DNA of 64,000 nucleotides. Source: Trichoplax adhaerens. Lineage: Eukaryota; Placozoa; Uniplacotomia; Trichoplacea; Trichoplacidae. A program made the translations under genes and the position numbers. The number at the start of each line of letters is the position of its first letter. Position 1 is the stretch's first letter. The notes under the pieces are model-generated. The model worked only from the letters and a program-made list of their open reading frames with translations, was not told where the DNA came from and made no database searches. Shown here piece after piece: positions 14,553 through 27,470 of this stretch. Location of the stretch: assembly GCF_000150275.1 (NCBI RefSeq), contig NW_002060946.1, positions 3,181,454 to 3,245,453 of the forward strand. Reading direction: 5' to 3'.

Positions 14553-14649
14553 TAATTAGCTATTAATAACTCATGTAGCTGTATTATTCTTCCAGCTTTC
14601 TAATTAGCTATTAATAACCCATGTAGCTGTATTCTTGTTCCAGCTTTCT
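14553..14649. repeat. 48-bp tandem duplication
   Basis: Two adjacent copies of a unit that begins TAATTAGCTATTAATAAC and ends in a TTCCAGCTTTC stretch, at 14553 and 14601, with a few substitutions. It is a simple two-copy direct repeat in non-coding DNA. Confidence 0.85.
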
Positions 14650-15184
14650 TTAATTATTTGAGTGTTACATACTACTGATTGCTAGGTCATTCACACAATT
14701 ATTGATTCCATATCCAAATTTACAACCTTTAGCTAATATTGTAATGGTGCCCGATATTAATAGCTGAATTTATCAACGATAGCAAATATTTAATTATTAT
14801 TTAGTTGGCATGTCTACAGCCTTCTAATTACAGCTTTTTTGCGTAAACATAAATATGTCAATAATTTATACCTTTTAAGACTAATATAATGGGTCAAAAT
14901 ACTAGTGGAGGAATATTTTCGCAGCAAGTAGTACTGGTAATATTGAATAAATATAGAACTTGAGGATTGATATGTTAGGTAATACTTCAGAACGGAAGAG
15001 TTTAAACGTTTATAATTATTTAGCGCAATTGCATAAAAGGACTTTTTTGAAAACTATTTTATCTAGTCAATAATACAGTAATAACATGATGGCGATAGCA
15101 CGGATATGCGGTAGATACATCAGGAGCAAATCTTTTTTCAGCCATAGTTTTAACTTCTATTTCTTTTATTTTTCATTTTGTTAC

Positions 15185-15192
15185 TGACGTCA
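15185..15192. promoter_or_regulatory. CRE-like palindrome TGACGTCA
   Basis: An exact eight-base CREB/ATF palindrome stands in an otherwise AT-rich gene-poor stretch. No gene start is identified nearby, so a regulatory role is only a possibility. Confidence 0.2.
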
Positions 15193-18159
15193 CGGCGTAA
15201 AATTGTCAGTGCTTCAACATTAAAAAAGGAATAGTGATTATAAAATGTCATGATCGCTAAATCATTTCAATTGAAATTAATTTGGGACCCCTTCTACCGT
15301 ATCTATCCTATGAACTATTAGTGAAAACCTTATTATTAGTCCATGATCTATCACTTCTTTTGACCTGCGAGACAGAAATAAAATATTGTTTTGACTTTCA
15401 AACTTTGTAAAGAACTTTATTATAAAAATATACGAATACAACTTTAATATTCATATTAGTAAATTACATATTCAAATGAACTGGAACATAATCTATACGA
15501 AGCAAATAAGTTAAAAGAGAATTTATAGCTAGATAATCTTAATATAGGTTCTTGGAAAGATATCTAGAAGTAAATCAGTATCTATTGAGCTATTTACTAA
15601 CTGCATCAAAAAATCATTTAGCCAGATTATCCATTTAGAGATTCTTCATGTATTGAAATGACTAAGAATTTCACAAAGTAAGAGATATAGTAGCTAATAA
15701 ATATATCTATAAGCTATTCTACTTATTCTTAAGGGTAACGTTGAGCTAGAAAATGTTAATCTTTTCAATGAGTAAATATGACTTCTCGTGCAATACCTCC
15801 TCTTTTAAATACTAAAAACAAGTTATCCTCATAATTTAATATAATAATCACTAGTCTGTACCCTTCTTGTGATACTCTTACGTTCCTTGTTAGAGGTTTA
15901 AGATGTAAGTTAGTACTGTTATTAATAGGAAAAATGAATATATATTTGATTACAGGTTCATTTAAGATGCGATATACTCAAGAAGAAAGTTTTCCTTTTC
16001 TCCTATGCCATTTGCAATATCCCGTTTGCAAATAGCGACAAAACTATTACTGGACTGTTTGTAATATTTACATCACACTATGGAATTGAAGATATTAAGA
16101 TTAAAATCTTCAATTTTCGGACAAATTTTGATCAATACTCTTCTGCTAGTTTAGATATTTGTTGTGCAGATCCTAAATAGGGCATACTTGTAGATTTGAT
16201 TACAGAATTATCTTTTTCAGTAATCAATGTAGATCTAGATAGCTCTTGGTCATCGAGCATTTAAGAAAGTGAAGTTTAACAAGAAATCAAAGTCTTTTTA
16301 CATTATTTTTGAGACCCTCTATCGCGTCGACTTTGGATAGCTTAGGATGTCATGAATAATTACAATATTAGCGTGGGGATGGATACCTAAGAAATAACTT
16401 TTAAAAGATAGAATAGTCCGTCAAGACTTCTAAATTGACACTCTATACTCTTTACTTTAGTATTCCCAACTTATGTTCAATTGGCCGTTTTCGAGTCGAG
16501 GCGATCTTATTAAATTATTAAAATATTAAATTAAATATTAATATCTTAACCTCGATCTAGAATCGAAAGATATTCAATTCACAATTGCGAGCAATCTGAT
16601 AATCTCCTAATTTAATTTCAAAGGGCACTTAGAAATTATGAGAAGCAAGGTTTTTCCCGGCTGCCAGAATATCAAGTCCTTGTGCCGTCCGTGAAGCCAA
16701 TTTAGGTCTCGATTACTATTGCACGAAACCATTAGAAGATAAATCACCCTGATAGCTACATTTGAAAATCAACATTGCAATGATGTTTATGTTTGACGGA
16801 GCTACGGTAATTGCTAATGAAAGGCAAATTTTTTAACAGTAGGTAGATCCTCTTAACCTAGTGCAATGTTACCGAGATTAACTAACTTCAATAGCTGTTG
16901 ACATTAGTATAGGAGATCCTATAGTAATAGAGATATCTATCATGATTATAGTAGTGTTGTCGACTAAAAGTATATGAACAATGCAATTAGTTGTTATCGA
17001 TATCGTATTTGGAAAGATAGATGATAATATAAAGCACGATGGTGTTAATAGAAGCTCCTGCTGTATTAATTAGGAAGCTATGTTAACTTATAAATGTCAG
17101 ATGATATTTTGCCAGTTGTATATATAACGCGAGGTCTTTCTGTAAATAGTTGGTTGTTATCCTCCTTTAACATTAGACTCTCAATAAATTGTAATAAAAC
17201 TATTACTATCCACCGACGTTTTCTTTGGATTTTATTACATCCAGTCAAATTATTGATACGCTATACTGTACGTAGCAATCGTTAGCCTTTATATCGATTA
17301 TTAAGCTAAGATTTAACATAAAAATCTTTGATACTTTACTTTATATTGTTCTATTGGATTCATTGAAGCCTATTAAGTCTAATTTGGCAATATGCTATAG
17401 AAGGCATGGAAATGTTGATGAAACTACTGTTAGTATACGCTTTCAGGTAGTCTATTAATTAAATTATGCATGGACCAGATAGAGAGACATATTGGGAACA
17501 ACTATCAGTCAGCTTTCTCCAGGGATCTCAATGCGCTATTGCCTTGTTGTGGTGCAGTCGCAAAATATAGCTAAGATTAAGATTGTACGAGAATAGTTAA
17601 ACTGGGAACACCAGACGAATAATAATACAGTGCAATAAACAATGTTGTACTCAACAGCCTTTGGTAGCTGTTGGCAATGTTAATTGTCAAAGGTATGATT
17701 GTGATGAGGAAAAAATCACTCAGTAACTAATTGTATATTAATGGTGAATTTTACTATAATAATTCAGATAGTCTGATTGATTATAGCCAGATAGTCCTTG
17801 ATGGTTGTCAGACGAACCTAATTTACGTAATTAAGTGAAGTTTACAAGAAACTACAGTTCTTGTTCTATTTTTGAGAAGACACCTTATCATAGTTGCCAG
17901 GTTGCTTTAATGCACGTACTTGCATCGAGGCTGAGTAGTGTAGCTAGCCATTGGAATTTGTTATTCATTCAACAATTCATTTAGCCGTTCTACCAGACAG
18001 CAGGACAAGTTAACTCAATTTCGTTTTATTGAAGAAATAAATGCTACAAATGGTCATTTTACATCAGCGAGCTGTATGAATAGGCTTGAGTTCGATGACA
18101 GAAAAATCCAATATGAAAAATGGTACAAGAATGGATTATCATTTCTATGCTGTATAGTC

Positions 18160-18765
18160 TCATACTTTAGCAAATGTTTTACTTAGCATCTTATCAACAT
18201 ATAATAATCCATCTAAATGATCGACTTCATGTTGTAGTATTCTAGATAGCCAACCATCAGCTATATAATTTATTCGATTTCCATGGCGATCTAAAGCGCT
18301 TACTTCAACAGTAGTATAACGTGGCACTTTTGCCATACAATTGTGAATGCTGGAACAACTCTCATATTCTGCAACTTTGTGATTATCCAAAACTTTTAGC
18401 TGGGGATTAATTAATACTTGTAAAGGAACCGTGTCACGTTGAACTACATTACGGTACTGTGCTTGTAAGTAACTTAAATGGCGTTTCGTTATTTCCAAAG
18501 TAATTATCCTTAAAGGTCGGCCAAGCTGAGGAGCAGCAATTCCTAGGTCGCCATGGCTTCTCATTGTTTTGATCATTCTATCAATTAATTTTTTAACATC
18601 TGTTGAAACGATCGCAGTAGGATCCACTGCAGCAGCCTTTTCCCTTAACACGCTTTCTCCAGCCTGCCTGATATAATTCAATCTTAATAATTTCCTACCA
18701 TATCTATAATAATAATATTTAACAGTTCTAGTGCCATCAGTAAGAAAATATCTAAAACCAGCCAT
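18160..18765 (-). CDS. PDF: Peptide deformylase, probably mitochondrial
   Basis: Removes the N-formyl group from the initiator methionine of organelle-made proteins, using a metal ion. The single-exon product has 201 residues counting from the ATG at 18763-18765; the frame stays open a little further up but has no ATG there. Three family motifs are in order: motif 1 GIAAPQLG (75-82), motif 2 ESCSS (135-139), whose Cys137 is the metal ligand, and motif 3 QHEVDH (178-183), with His179, Glu180 and His183. Motif 2 departs from bacterial EGCLS, having Ser in place of Gly, and resembles the relaxed form in animal enzymes. The first 35 residues are rich in Arg, Lys and Tyr with one Asp, a plausible mitochondrial targeting region. 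The 5' flank is a GTACT/TACAG palindromic repeat island. Confidence 0.9.
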   Translation of the reverse strand: MAGFRYFLTDGTRTVKYYYYRYGRKLLRLNYIRQAGESVLREKAAAVDPTAIVSTDVKKLIDRMIKTMRSHGDLGIAAPQLGRPLRIITLEITKRHLSYLQAQYRNVVQRDTVPLQVLINPQLKVLDNHKVAEYESCSSIHNCMAKVPRYTTVEVSALDRHGNRINYIADGWLSRILQHEVDHLDGLLYVDKMLSKTFAKV

Positions 18766-18904
18766 GTTTCTCCTTGGTGTAGTCAATTTCTCAAGAGGTC
18801 AGTTCACCAAAGTGCAGGTGCACTTGACGGAGGTGTCGATCTTGTGAGGTTCGTTTTCAGGACGTTTGTGATGAGCTGGTGACAGCCTACTTGGTGTCAG
18901 GCTA

Positions 18905-19380
18905 CAGACTATGCCACAGGAAACAGTACTTACAGTACAGTACGACACGGTATAGTATCGACAATACGCTACAGTAGAGTACTTCATACTGTATAATTAC
19001 AGTACAGTACTGTATGGTAGAAACAGGCTACAGACTACTGTACAGTACACTGTACAGTACAGTACAGTACTGTACTGTACCCCAAAGGAGGACAGTGCAG
19101 TACACTGAGTACAGTACAGCAATACAGTAGAGTACTTCATACTGTATAATCACAGGAGACAGTAGGAACGACACGGTATCGACAATACGCTATAGTACTG
19201 TACAGTAGAGTACTTCTACTATACTGTATAATTACAGTATGGCAGAAACAGGCTACAGACTACCCCACAGGAGACAGTAGGTACGACACGGTATCGACAA
19301 TACGCTACTGTAGAGTACTTCTACTACAGTATACAGTATTCTAGTTACAGTATGTACTGTACAGCGCCAGAGCACAGTAT
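18905..19380. repeat. GTACT/TACAG palindromic satellite with longer repeated units
   Basis: Dense runs of ACAGTAC and its complement GTACTGT, many forming perfect palindromes such as the stretch near 19040-19080. They are embedded in a larger imperfect repeat: the phrase GACACGGTA...TCGACAATACGCTA, followed by AGAGTACTTC, recurs about three times (near 18945, 19170 and 19286), and GAAACAGGCTACAGACTA recurs at about 19020 and 19246. Confidence 0.85.
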
Positions 19381-20063
19381 GGAGATACACGTTTTGAAAG
19401 ACCGTGTAAAATGAAATGTCGCCCCTTTTCGCCAAAAGTTCATTTTCCTAAGCCTGTCTTCTTGAAGGTTTTCAGGTGTAGGGGATGACAACTCATTTTG
19501 CATGTTGTATTAATCACGTATCTGGTAGCCCATAATGGAGTACCTTGGATAGGCACCTTTTAGCTACCAAGTTATGGACTATTACAAGAAAACCCAATTG
19601 CTGTACTAGGTCTTCTTCTAGTAGTCCTTGTGTAAGCTGTGCGATGATAGAATTAACGAACGCTTGAAAGCACTGACTGTAATAAAGGGAAGTCCGTCTC
19701 CTTTTTGCTAGTCATATTTACACAAGTATTAACGCAATAACTTGAGCTTAGATAACCTTTTTACCAATTCCATTATAGTACTAGTATTAGTCTCAAAGTC
19801 GACTAGTTTTACTAAGTTGTCTAGACGACAGGAGAGTACGAGAGAATCTAACGAGAGTTAAATCTCTTTCGCTTATATAATATTCATCGTTAGTTGATCA
19901 TAGCAATAACACAAACAAATTCTATAATTCGTTATGCTAAATCTTATCTATCAGATTTGTATAAAATAAATCTTATAACCTATAGTAATCTTAGCTAGCA
20001 TTACAATACGATTCTTATGAGTGATGGCATAACTTTCTATGTGAAGGCTACTTCATTACACTG

Positions 20064-20118
20064 ACCAAAGTAATAGAGTATGTACACTGTATAAGCGTAC
20101 ATACTCTATTAATTTGGT
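20064..20118. repeat. Long inverted repeat (hairpin)
   Basis: The left arm, beginning ACCAAAGTAATAGAG, and the right arm, ending CTCTATTAATTTGGT, are complementary over about 22 bp with one mismatch, around a loop of about 11 nt. It could be a cruciform or an RNA stem-loop; no coding context. Confidence 0.8.
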
Positions 20119-21868
20119 ACATGGGACAGTTGCAGTCAGGTTATTCAATTAAGCACAAGTGGCTATGTGATACTTTGTGCTTCTCCCAGTCGTACCACGA
20201 TGCATTCATTGTGCAAAGTAGGAGCGGAATCTGTGATAGTTAGATTAATTATAGATATGATATGGTACAGACATTGGCTGAACAGTACATGATAATTTAA
20301 ATTACATCTAATATCACTGCTGTAGCTTGGCATGTGATACCAGTCATTGCACAAGATGGTTTTTACATGATTTGTACCGTATACTGTCTCGACAGGATCC
20401 TGATAGTATCATGATAGAATCTTGATAGTATAAGGAATTTACTTGATACTATCATGATTAAGAAAAATCTGATAGTTGACACCAGTGTTGCGAGAATCGC
20501 GTTACCGCAAATCATACTCACTAGGCAAAAGCTCGATTCACCCCAATTAATGAGAAACCTCGCGACTCTGTTCGACACCATTGCTAGATAATTGTCATCA
20601 TCAGCTACGGGGACAGCTAGCTAGTACCACGTTCATTGCACTTCGCCAATATATATATATATTGTACTGTATACGTCAAAGTGCAGTACTGTATGTACTA
20701 CTGTAATAGCAAATAAGCATATTCTCTTTAATGATGCATAGTATGTAAAAAATAGGTTATGAATTTTAAACTTGTGCTCTATTTTAGCAATTTACAACTA
20801 TAGTATTACTCGTGGCGTTTACAACCTTTCTCAGTTATCATCTTCGCCATTATAAATATATGACAAAGTACCGTACGGTAGTTCAGATCGATCCTAAATA
20901 AATATATTCTTAATGCGCTTACCATTACATTCAAAGTGCACTTTAGTGCTCCAAACCATTTTTAATTGGTGAAATAAAATGAATAATGCTAATTATTAAC
21001 AGAGGTTCGTTTATGCATTGATTAATACTATGCATCTAGTTGAAAGATGACGTAAGAATCAATGAGCTTTAGCATTACTTAAATTGAGTGTCCAATGCTA
21101 TCACAATTAGCACAGTACAAAATGGAAAAATTTATGGTGACCTTTCATTATTTATAATGATATAATAATTAATCGTTACGGTAAAGAACTGTACAAATGG
21201 CCAAAATTGTTATGATAAATACAGAATAGTGAAATAACAATTACAGCCTAAGTAATTCAACTTATCGTTAAATTAAAAAAAGTATTATGATAGCTTACGC
21301 ACTTGTATGATATTTATAGCAACTTTACACGGCTTACAAATTTTTAAAATCGTCAATCTACTGCCGTTTGATCGTAAAATAGAAGATACACAGTAGTCGA
21401 AAGTCATATATCTTCTAGGGATTTGAACGTAACAAGAGTAGGATAAACATTTAAAATACAATTATAACAATTAATATCTGTAATATCGTATAAAACGATG
21501 ATTATAGTACAACATTCCTTGACATGTAAGAACTAAGATGTAGAACGGTCATTAAATTATTTTTAAATGCGATACAATGCAATCATCTGCCTATCGACGA
21601 CAACATAAAATATCAATACAAATATGGTATATTATAGTACTGAATACCATTTCACGTTAAAGCGACTTTAATAAACATTATCTAAAATTTAACTATTTTT
21701 CTGATTGCATTGAATACATCTGTCGCATCTGTTGTGATTTTCACCGATGTAGCACGTAATTTATATTAACTTACAAGCACATCTTTGAAGCAACTTAAAA
21801 TCCGCACGTCGTCAGATTTAGTGATTATTGACAGATCCAAAATTATCTTGAAACATATATCATACCAG

Positions 21869-24810
21869 TTAGTTGCCATCAGCCACGACATCATCCTCAG
21901 CATCTTTCGTAAAGGATCGCAATAATTCCTATATCGATTCAATAAATGAAAATTTTAATAATTTCTCCCACGATATAGTGCCATACATTTAATACAACAC
22001 TTACTGCGTTTATAATTATCGTAGTTTATTTCCATAAATAACAACATTATCGAAATTGGTCGATGTAGCGTTCATTTAATCATATGAATGGAGACTTTAT
22101 TTATTAGTTAACATAATGCAGTCATTGTCGCTATACCTCCAAATCCTTATCTTGCTCATTCGTAAGTATGGTATCATCAAGCGGATTTCTAGGATGAAAC
22201 ACCTATGGTAGAAAGTAGTAGTAACCTTTTTAGAGTCTACATATTGACAACTATACATCTAATTAAAGTAACTATATTAGAGCTGACATTATTAATATCC
22301 ACAGTTTTATTGGAAAGTAATGAATGGAGTTGATCGAGGCTTTCCTGAACATTGTCGACCTTTTCTCCAATATAAACTCTGGTGATAGAAATCAGTAGGT
22401 TTAACCATTATCATTGACCATAATAACTAGTAATAACTATAGTGATAAGCAGCAAAACTAACGTATCAGGATTTGTAGTGGGTGACTCCAAATCCAATGG
22501 AATCACGTCAGGGATGTAACTATTTTCTGTGGATGGTCCGATAGAAGTGTTCGTATTGGCGAGAGCAGTATCTAGGTCAAAATCTATAAAAAATGAATAA
22601 GATATTCCATAGGTATTTTTATACTGAAATAAGTAACTATACGCTTTACGGTAAAGTACCAGAATCGATAAATGACAGGGCCTCCGGTGTGTTAGCATTT
22701 TCAACGACAGGATAAGATAGCTGATTATCTGCAACAGTATGCATATTACTATATGCAGCAGGAACTGTTTCACTACTTGTAATTCCAGCAGCAACTTCTT
22801 GAGGGTATACAACGATAGCTCCTAGCAATCCCAAATAGACATATTAAAGACTTATTAGCTATCCCAGATAATTTCCAGACCGAAGAATAATCGATCCTAG
22901 TCATTGCCATAATTTACACATTAAATAGGATTAAATGATAGGAATACAACTGCGACACATCGCGGACATCCGTAAAGAACATTGTACTTTACTTTTAGAA
23001 TTTAGCAAAGTTATACCATTTTTTAAATCTTCTAAGGAAACTTTATCTTCTGGTTGACCTCTACTCTCGGAGCCACTAGGCTAGAAATTGTTAGTTTAAG
23101 CGATAAGTGTTTGATATTATAATTACATACAGTCAAGTTATCTAAAACTTTTTTAGCAGGCGTACATAATTTACGTAGTATCCAGAGGATGAATTATCGC
23201 CTTCATAATTGCCTTCGAAATCTACCCTTCTTGTTTTTGTAGATGCAGGAGCATTTTCTAACATCAGCCTGAAAAGTAAAATTTAAGCCAAAGAGCACAT
23301 CCAGTATTCAGTATTAATTGTTTCATAAACGTGTTAATTTATTAGTTTGACTAACCGTTTTCTATGCACTGGCAGTCCTTTCCTTTTATACATACAGCTC
23401 GCCAAAAATTGGACCAACTGTAAAGGTTTTAATAGTATCAGTGAGATATCATACAAATTAAATTCTGATATATGTTGAATCTCTTCTATGACAAAATAGC
23501 ATTACTTTATTGACAATCTGCTGTTGCATTTGATGTTTCTTTCTCAAAGTAATAATTTCATTCCATAGTAACTCATTTTCCCTGTTTCATTTTACCAAAA
23601 GTTACCAGATATTCAATATCGTATCATCGAGCTATTTTAAAGTTACAATTTACTCTGCTTTATCGATATGTAGAAGATCAAGTCATTTTTATTTACATTT
23701 TCATTTGTGCGAATTTACTATTGATATTTTCCTGTTCGTTTTTAACCGCGCTAATTTCGCTTAAAGCAATAGTGATATCGTCCGGCTTGATTTTATTCTG
23801 TTCAAGTTTTAACGTTGACTGAGATACCTAATGTTAAAAGAAATAGTTCGGGTAATCCTAAGAAATTAATCCTTATAAAGGAAATATAAGTACCACCTTC
23901 ATAAAACATGTCAACACTAGAGATCATTAGCTAATTCATTTTAACTAAATGAACTTATTGTTGCCGCTATCGCACAGTTTTACTACTACGTTATGACGTA
24001 TCTACGCATACTGTCGAGACTGAAGTGTGAAATATTTCAAGCATCATTTATCAAAACAGTAATTGGCCTATCATCCAAGTCTTAAATTGAACAGTTATAT
24101 TTGCTAACCTTTCGTTTAACCATATCTAATTTATCAGGATAATCGCGCTGGAAATTATTGTTGCTAAATTCCCAGTAATCGCGACCATTTAAACCGCCAC
24201 GTTCAGCATTGAAGACTTTATGGAAACCATCTAAATAAATATTCGCAAGAATATAAATTTATTATGATATCGTTGTAAATAATAGCTAGATTTGATACTA
24301 AAAATTTGGTATAAAAGTTTGATATCAACAAATAAATATAATTTAAAATGTTCATAAGTGTAGGTTCTTAGTAAAGTACTTGCTCAACCACTTTATTTAC
24401 TGGGATATATACCTTTATGTTAATAATTGTCCTGCTTAAACGTACGTGATAGCAAATATAAACATCACATAACAATGGGAAGTCTTATTCATTATAACTA
24501 CTTACACATGTTTAGCTGTCGAACGAAACTAGCAAAGTTTCCGTGCTTGAAATATTTAGGTAATATATCAGCAGAAAATTTGCCTTGATCTTTAACCACA
24601 AATGTGGTGCCATCCTTTAGCGGTACAGTAATTTGTAGACAAGAAAGGTTCATTAGTATGAATAGCACAGCGCATATATGAAAATTTAAATTTCTATTTA
24701 ATCCTGGACTATATGATTTAAAAGCTATGGAAATAAAAAATGAGATCATAAGATCCAAATAATAATTTTCTATCATTTCAAACGCCTTCACATAACTTAG
24801 CTGCGGAATT
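21869..24810 (-). CDS. HSF: Heat shock transcription factor (HSF), 12 mapped exons
   Basis: Trimeric nuclear activator that binds heat shock elements. Exons, 3' to 5': 21869-21928, 22137-22202, 22273-22378, 22463-22583, 22660-22821, 23017-23080, 23175-23268, 23356-23417, 23506-23581, 23697-23827, 24109-24230 and one ending at 24506. All internal joins keep phase. The DNA-binding domain shows [15 protein letters not shown] and [10 protein letters not shown], with YGFHKVFN created exactly across the splice. HR-A/B follows: [13 protein letters not shown], then [15 protein letters not shown] and QQQIVNK. A C-terminal [14 protein letters not shown] resembles the segment before the HSF1 activation region. 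The protein ends with [10 protein letters not shown] after an acidic, Ser/Thr-rich tail. The N-terminus is unsettled. A frame reading [16 protein letters not shown] (about 24740-24790) looks like the first helix, but no GT donor separates it from KDGTTF. About 400 residues are mapped. Confidence 0.93.
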
Positions 24811-26969
24811 TCTAGTAAATAGGGTATAGTACTGTACTGGAAATATCTACTTGTGTCGTATTTTCAATATGAAAAAAAAGTATTCTTTATCGATAGTTTG
24901 AATTAGAAACCGATTATACTCGCGTAAAATAAAGATAATCTTAATGTACTAAGAAGACACTGTAAATAGTAAATAGGAAAATTAGTTTATAGAGTAAGCA
25001 TATTATTGAAATACCTAATCACTTAACAAAAGTGATAATAAGGGAGATACGAAATCTCGCATTTCACTAGTAATTATGAAATTACACCGCATGATTCGAG
25101 AGCAAGCAAGTTAACAAGCTAAAAGTAAAATATGCGTACATCCATCCATCAATAACAGCGATTAAAAATTACCTATACTATATCATCATAGCTGTACATT
25201 CAAATTTTGGGGGGAGATTTTCTAGGCTTTGTTTTTTTTAAGTTGAACTAAATTCTATTCTATCTTTAAGACTGTTTTCTCAATCCGTACACTTCATACA
25301 GTAGTTCCTTCCAATCATTAATATCATAGGTTATACAGTCATTTGATATGTTGTAGAGGATAGGAAAGTTCAAGATAAGGCTAGTGGCTTGCTAATGGCC
25401 ATCGTTCGATTTAATTAAGCAGTTATCATAAATTTATTCATATTAGGCTATTGTCGTACTACCGTACAGTCTACGAAAATCGATGTATTGTTAACGTTGA
25501 TTTTCATCTCAAAAACTACACATAGCAAAAATTTTCTCACTTGAGGAAAATCAGTAATAAAATCGTTAATATTTGTTGCTGAGAATCTTTTGGTACAACT
25601 GATGCCTTGGACTGTTGCACAGTAGCTCTACATGGATGCAGCATTGTGAAATACACCCCTAATTGACATTTGGCGCTCCTGATTGTAATTTAGCAAAGCA
25701 AAACATGAAGAGTAATAACATGGTAACTACAGATCGAGTTTATGTAATCTCAGCTTCGTTACCGTGTTCTCTATAGTATGATAGCAATACAACGTCTAAA
25801 AAGGTGCTGGCCGAATTTGTAACTCAATTATTCCACTACTGTGGCTTTGTTATTGTTCCTATTACAATCAAGTCAGCTTACTCGTTTAATTGTACAGTAC
25901 ACGGCAAAAGGTATCTTGAAATTCTTCATGAGCTGCTGCCTAGCCCGTTCTAAAGTACGTATAGGCGTATGCGCTTGATCAAGCTGTTCACTTTGAATAA
26001 CGTTTTAGCCGATATCTGTCTATCCAAAAACTCTGTACTATTACAGTTAGCATCAGTCCATGATCTCCTGTTTACCCATCCATATTCAAGTACAGTTTTA
26101 AGCTTCAAGTTTATAGGTACAAAGTAGGAGTGTATCATACAATCGGATGACATTGGCAGCAGATGCGATGCTATCTGCAGTATCCAATGAAGATAGGCGC
26201 CTATACATTGATAAAAATCAATCTTAAGATTGTCGGCATTAAAGTATAGAATGAGAATGACTCTTTTACAACTTGAATGGTAACAAGACTGGAAGGGAGT
26301 GATTTATTTGCGGTTAGCTATGTAAGGTATGATATAAAGTGTCCAACATGAGCTGGTTGACCTATCTTATGAACAAAATGTAGCAATGAGATGAGCCGAC
26401 TTGAAGCTGCAGCAAAGTACAAGCGTACAAACAAGTTTGGCAAACTATAGCTAATGGACTGCAAAATTCTACTCTCTCAATCGTGACATGGTTGAATAAG
26501 AAAGGACTGTCATAAGCTTCTATCCTTTCCATCCGTGAATTGATGATTGAAAAGACAATGCAACATTGCGAAATGAACATTATTTTCGTCATGGCTGGCT
26601 GGCTGATGATATTGCAATATACTATACCTTGCTCCAGTGTATAATGTTGTCGGTTTCTGTATCGTTCAATAATTTCCATAACTTGGCAAGAAAGGCGGGT
26701 ACACTATCCTTGATTAGTGTTTTACTCATTCTTTGACCGCTGTATTGATTTTTTTAACTTGTTGTAATCGATAAAGATGCCAATGATTACTGTCTTCCAA
26801 TTCTTCTTCCTCAATTGATTTGAATTTTGACACGACGACTAGATTGATGCAATAAGTTCCAGGTCAGGAGTGTTGCTTCTACAGTCCAGATAGAAGCTTT
26901 TATTAGCCAACCAATGCAATCATCCACCGCAGTCGATCGACTGTACGCAAGATCACGTCTTTCGCCTGA

Positions 26970-27470
26970 GCTACAGTATACAGTGTACAGTGTATAGTAT
27001 TGTACAATGTACAACGTACTGTACTGTACTGTACTGTACTGTACTGTACTGTACTGTACACTGTACAGTAGAGTGAGTGAATGGAGACGCTCCGGTTCAG
27101 GTGAAGAAAAGAGAGAATTGACAGTACAGTACAGTGTACAGTGTACAGTACAGTACTGTACTGTACATCAGTTCTACAGTACTGTACAGTATATTTAGTA
27201 GAGTACAGTACTGTAGAGTACGTACTGTACTGTACTGACTACAGACTGATCTGGTCGCTTCTGGAAATTGCTGTCGCTGTTGTACTGTACAGTACAGTAC
27301 TGTACACTCAAATAAATGCACAGTACTGTACACTGTACTGTACTGTACTGTACAACAGCCAAGCATGAGCAGTGCAGGTCAACGATTGGATGGAAAATGG
27401 CAGAGTCTTCACAAAGGGTGCGTTACTTCAAAAAACGTACAGTACTGTACAGTATTGTACTGTAGGTAGA
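26970..27470. repeat. GTACT pentanucleotide satellite with palindromes
   Basis: A clean (GTACT)n tract near 27016-27058, followed by many alternating GTACTGT and ACAGTAC blocks to about 27470. Because AGTAC is the complement of GTACT, every switch in orientation makes a perfect palindrome. It creates overlapping spurious open frames on both strands. Confidence 0.9.

Larger units (their letters stand above)
6540..18159. other. Gene-poor 11.6-kb stretch
   Basis: No coding exon, tRNA or rRNA could be supported on either strand. Open frames are short and lack family motifs. Contents noticed: a TA/GA microsatellite at about 10509-10545, a 48-bp tandem duplication at 14553-14649, and a full CRE palindrome TGACGTCA at 15185-15192. 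Non-coding RNA genes without obvious structure could be missed by eye. Confidence 0.5.
18766..21868. other. Intergenic between PDF and HSF, with repeat island
   Basis: No gene supported. The part near PDF (about 18905-19380) is a GTACT-type palindromic satellite. A long hairpin lies at 20064-20118. Further out the sequence is ordinary AT-rich DNA with an AT microsatellite at about 20649-20662 and an imperfect inverted arrangement of a TGATAGTATCATGAT motif around 20400-20460. Confidence 0.5.

Noticed and set aside
18799-19435. Minus-strand frames upstream of PDF
   Set aside because: Same cause: stop-poor GTACT palindromic repeat; product is Tyr/Cys/Ser/Val low complexity.
22411-22462. HSF ending in a membrane-like tail [16 protein letters not shown]
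   Set aside because: A GT donor at 22461-22462 splices in phase to [17 protein letters not shown] and two more exons, which match HSF C-terminal sequence; the tail is intronic.
26362-26679. 105-codon minus-strand frame as a gene
   Set aside because: No domain, no splice partners, cysteine-rich random-looking composition, next to repeats.
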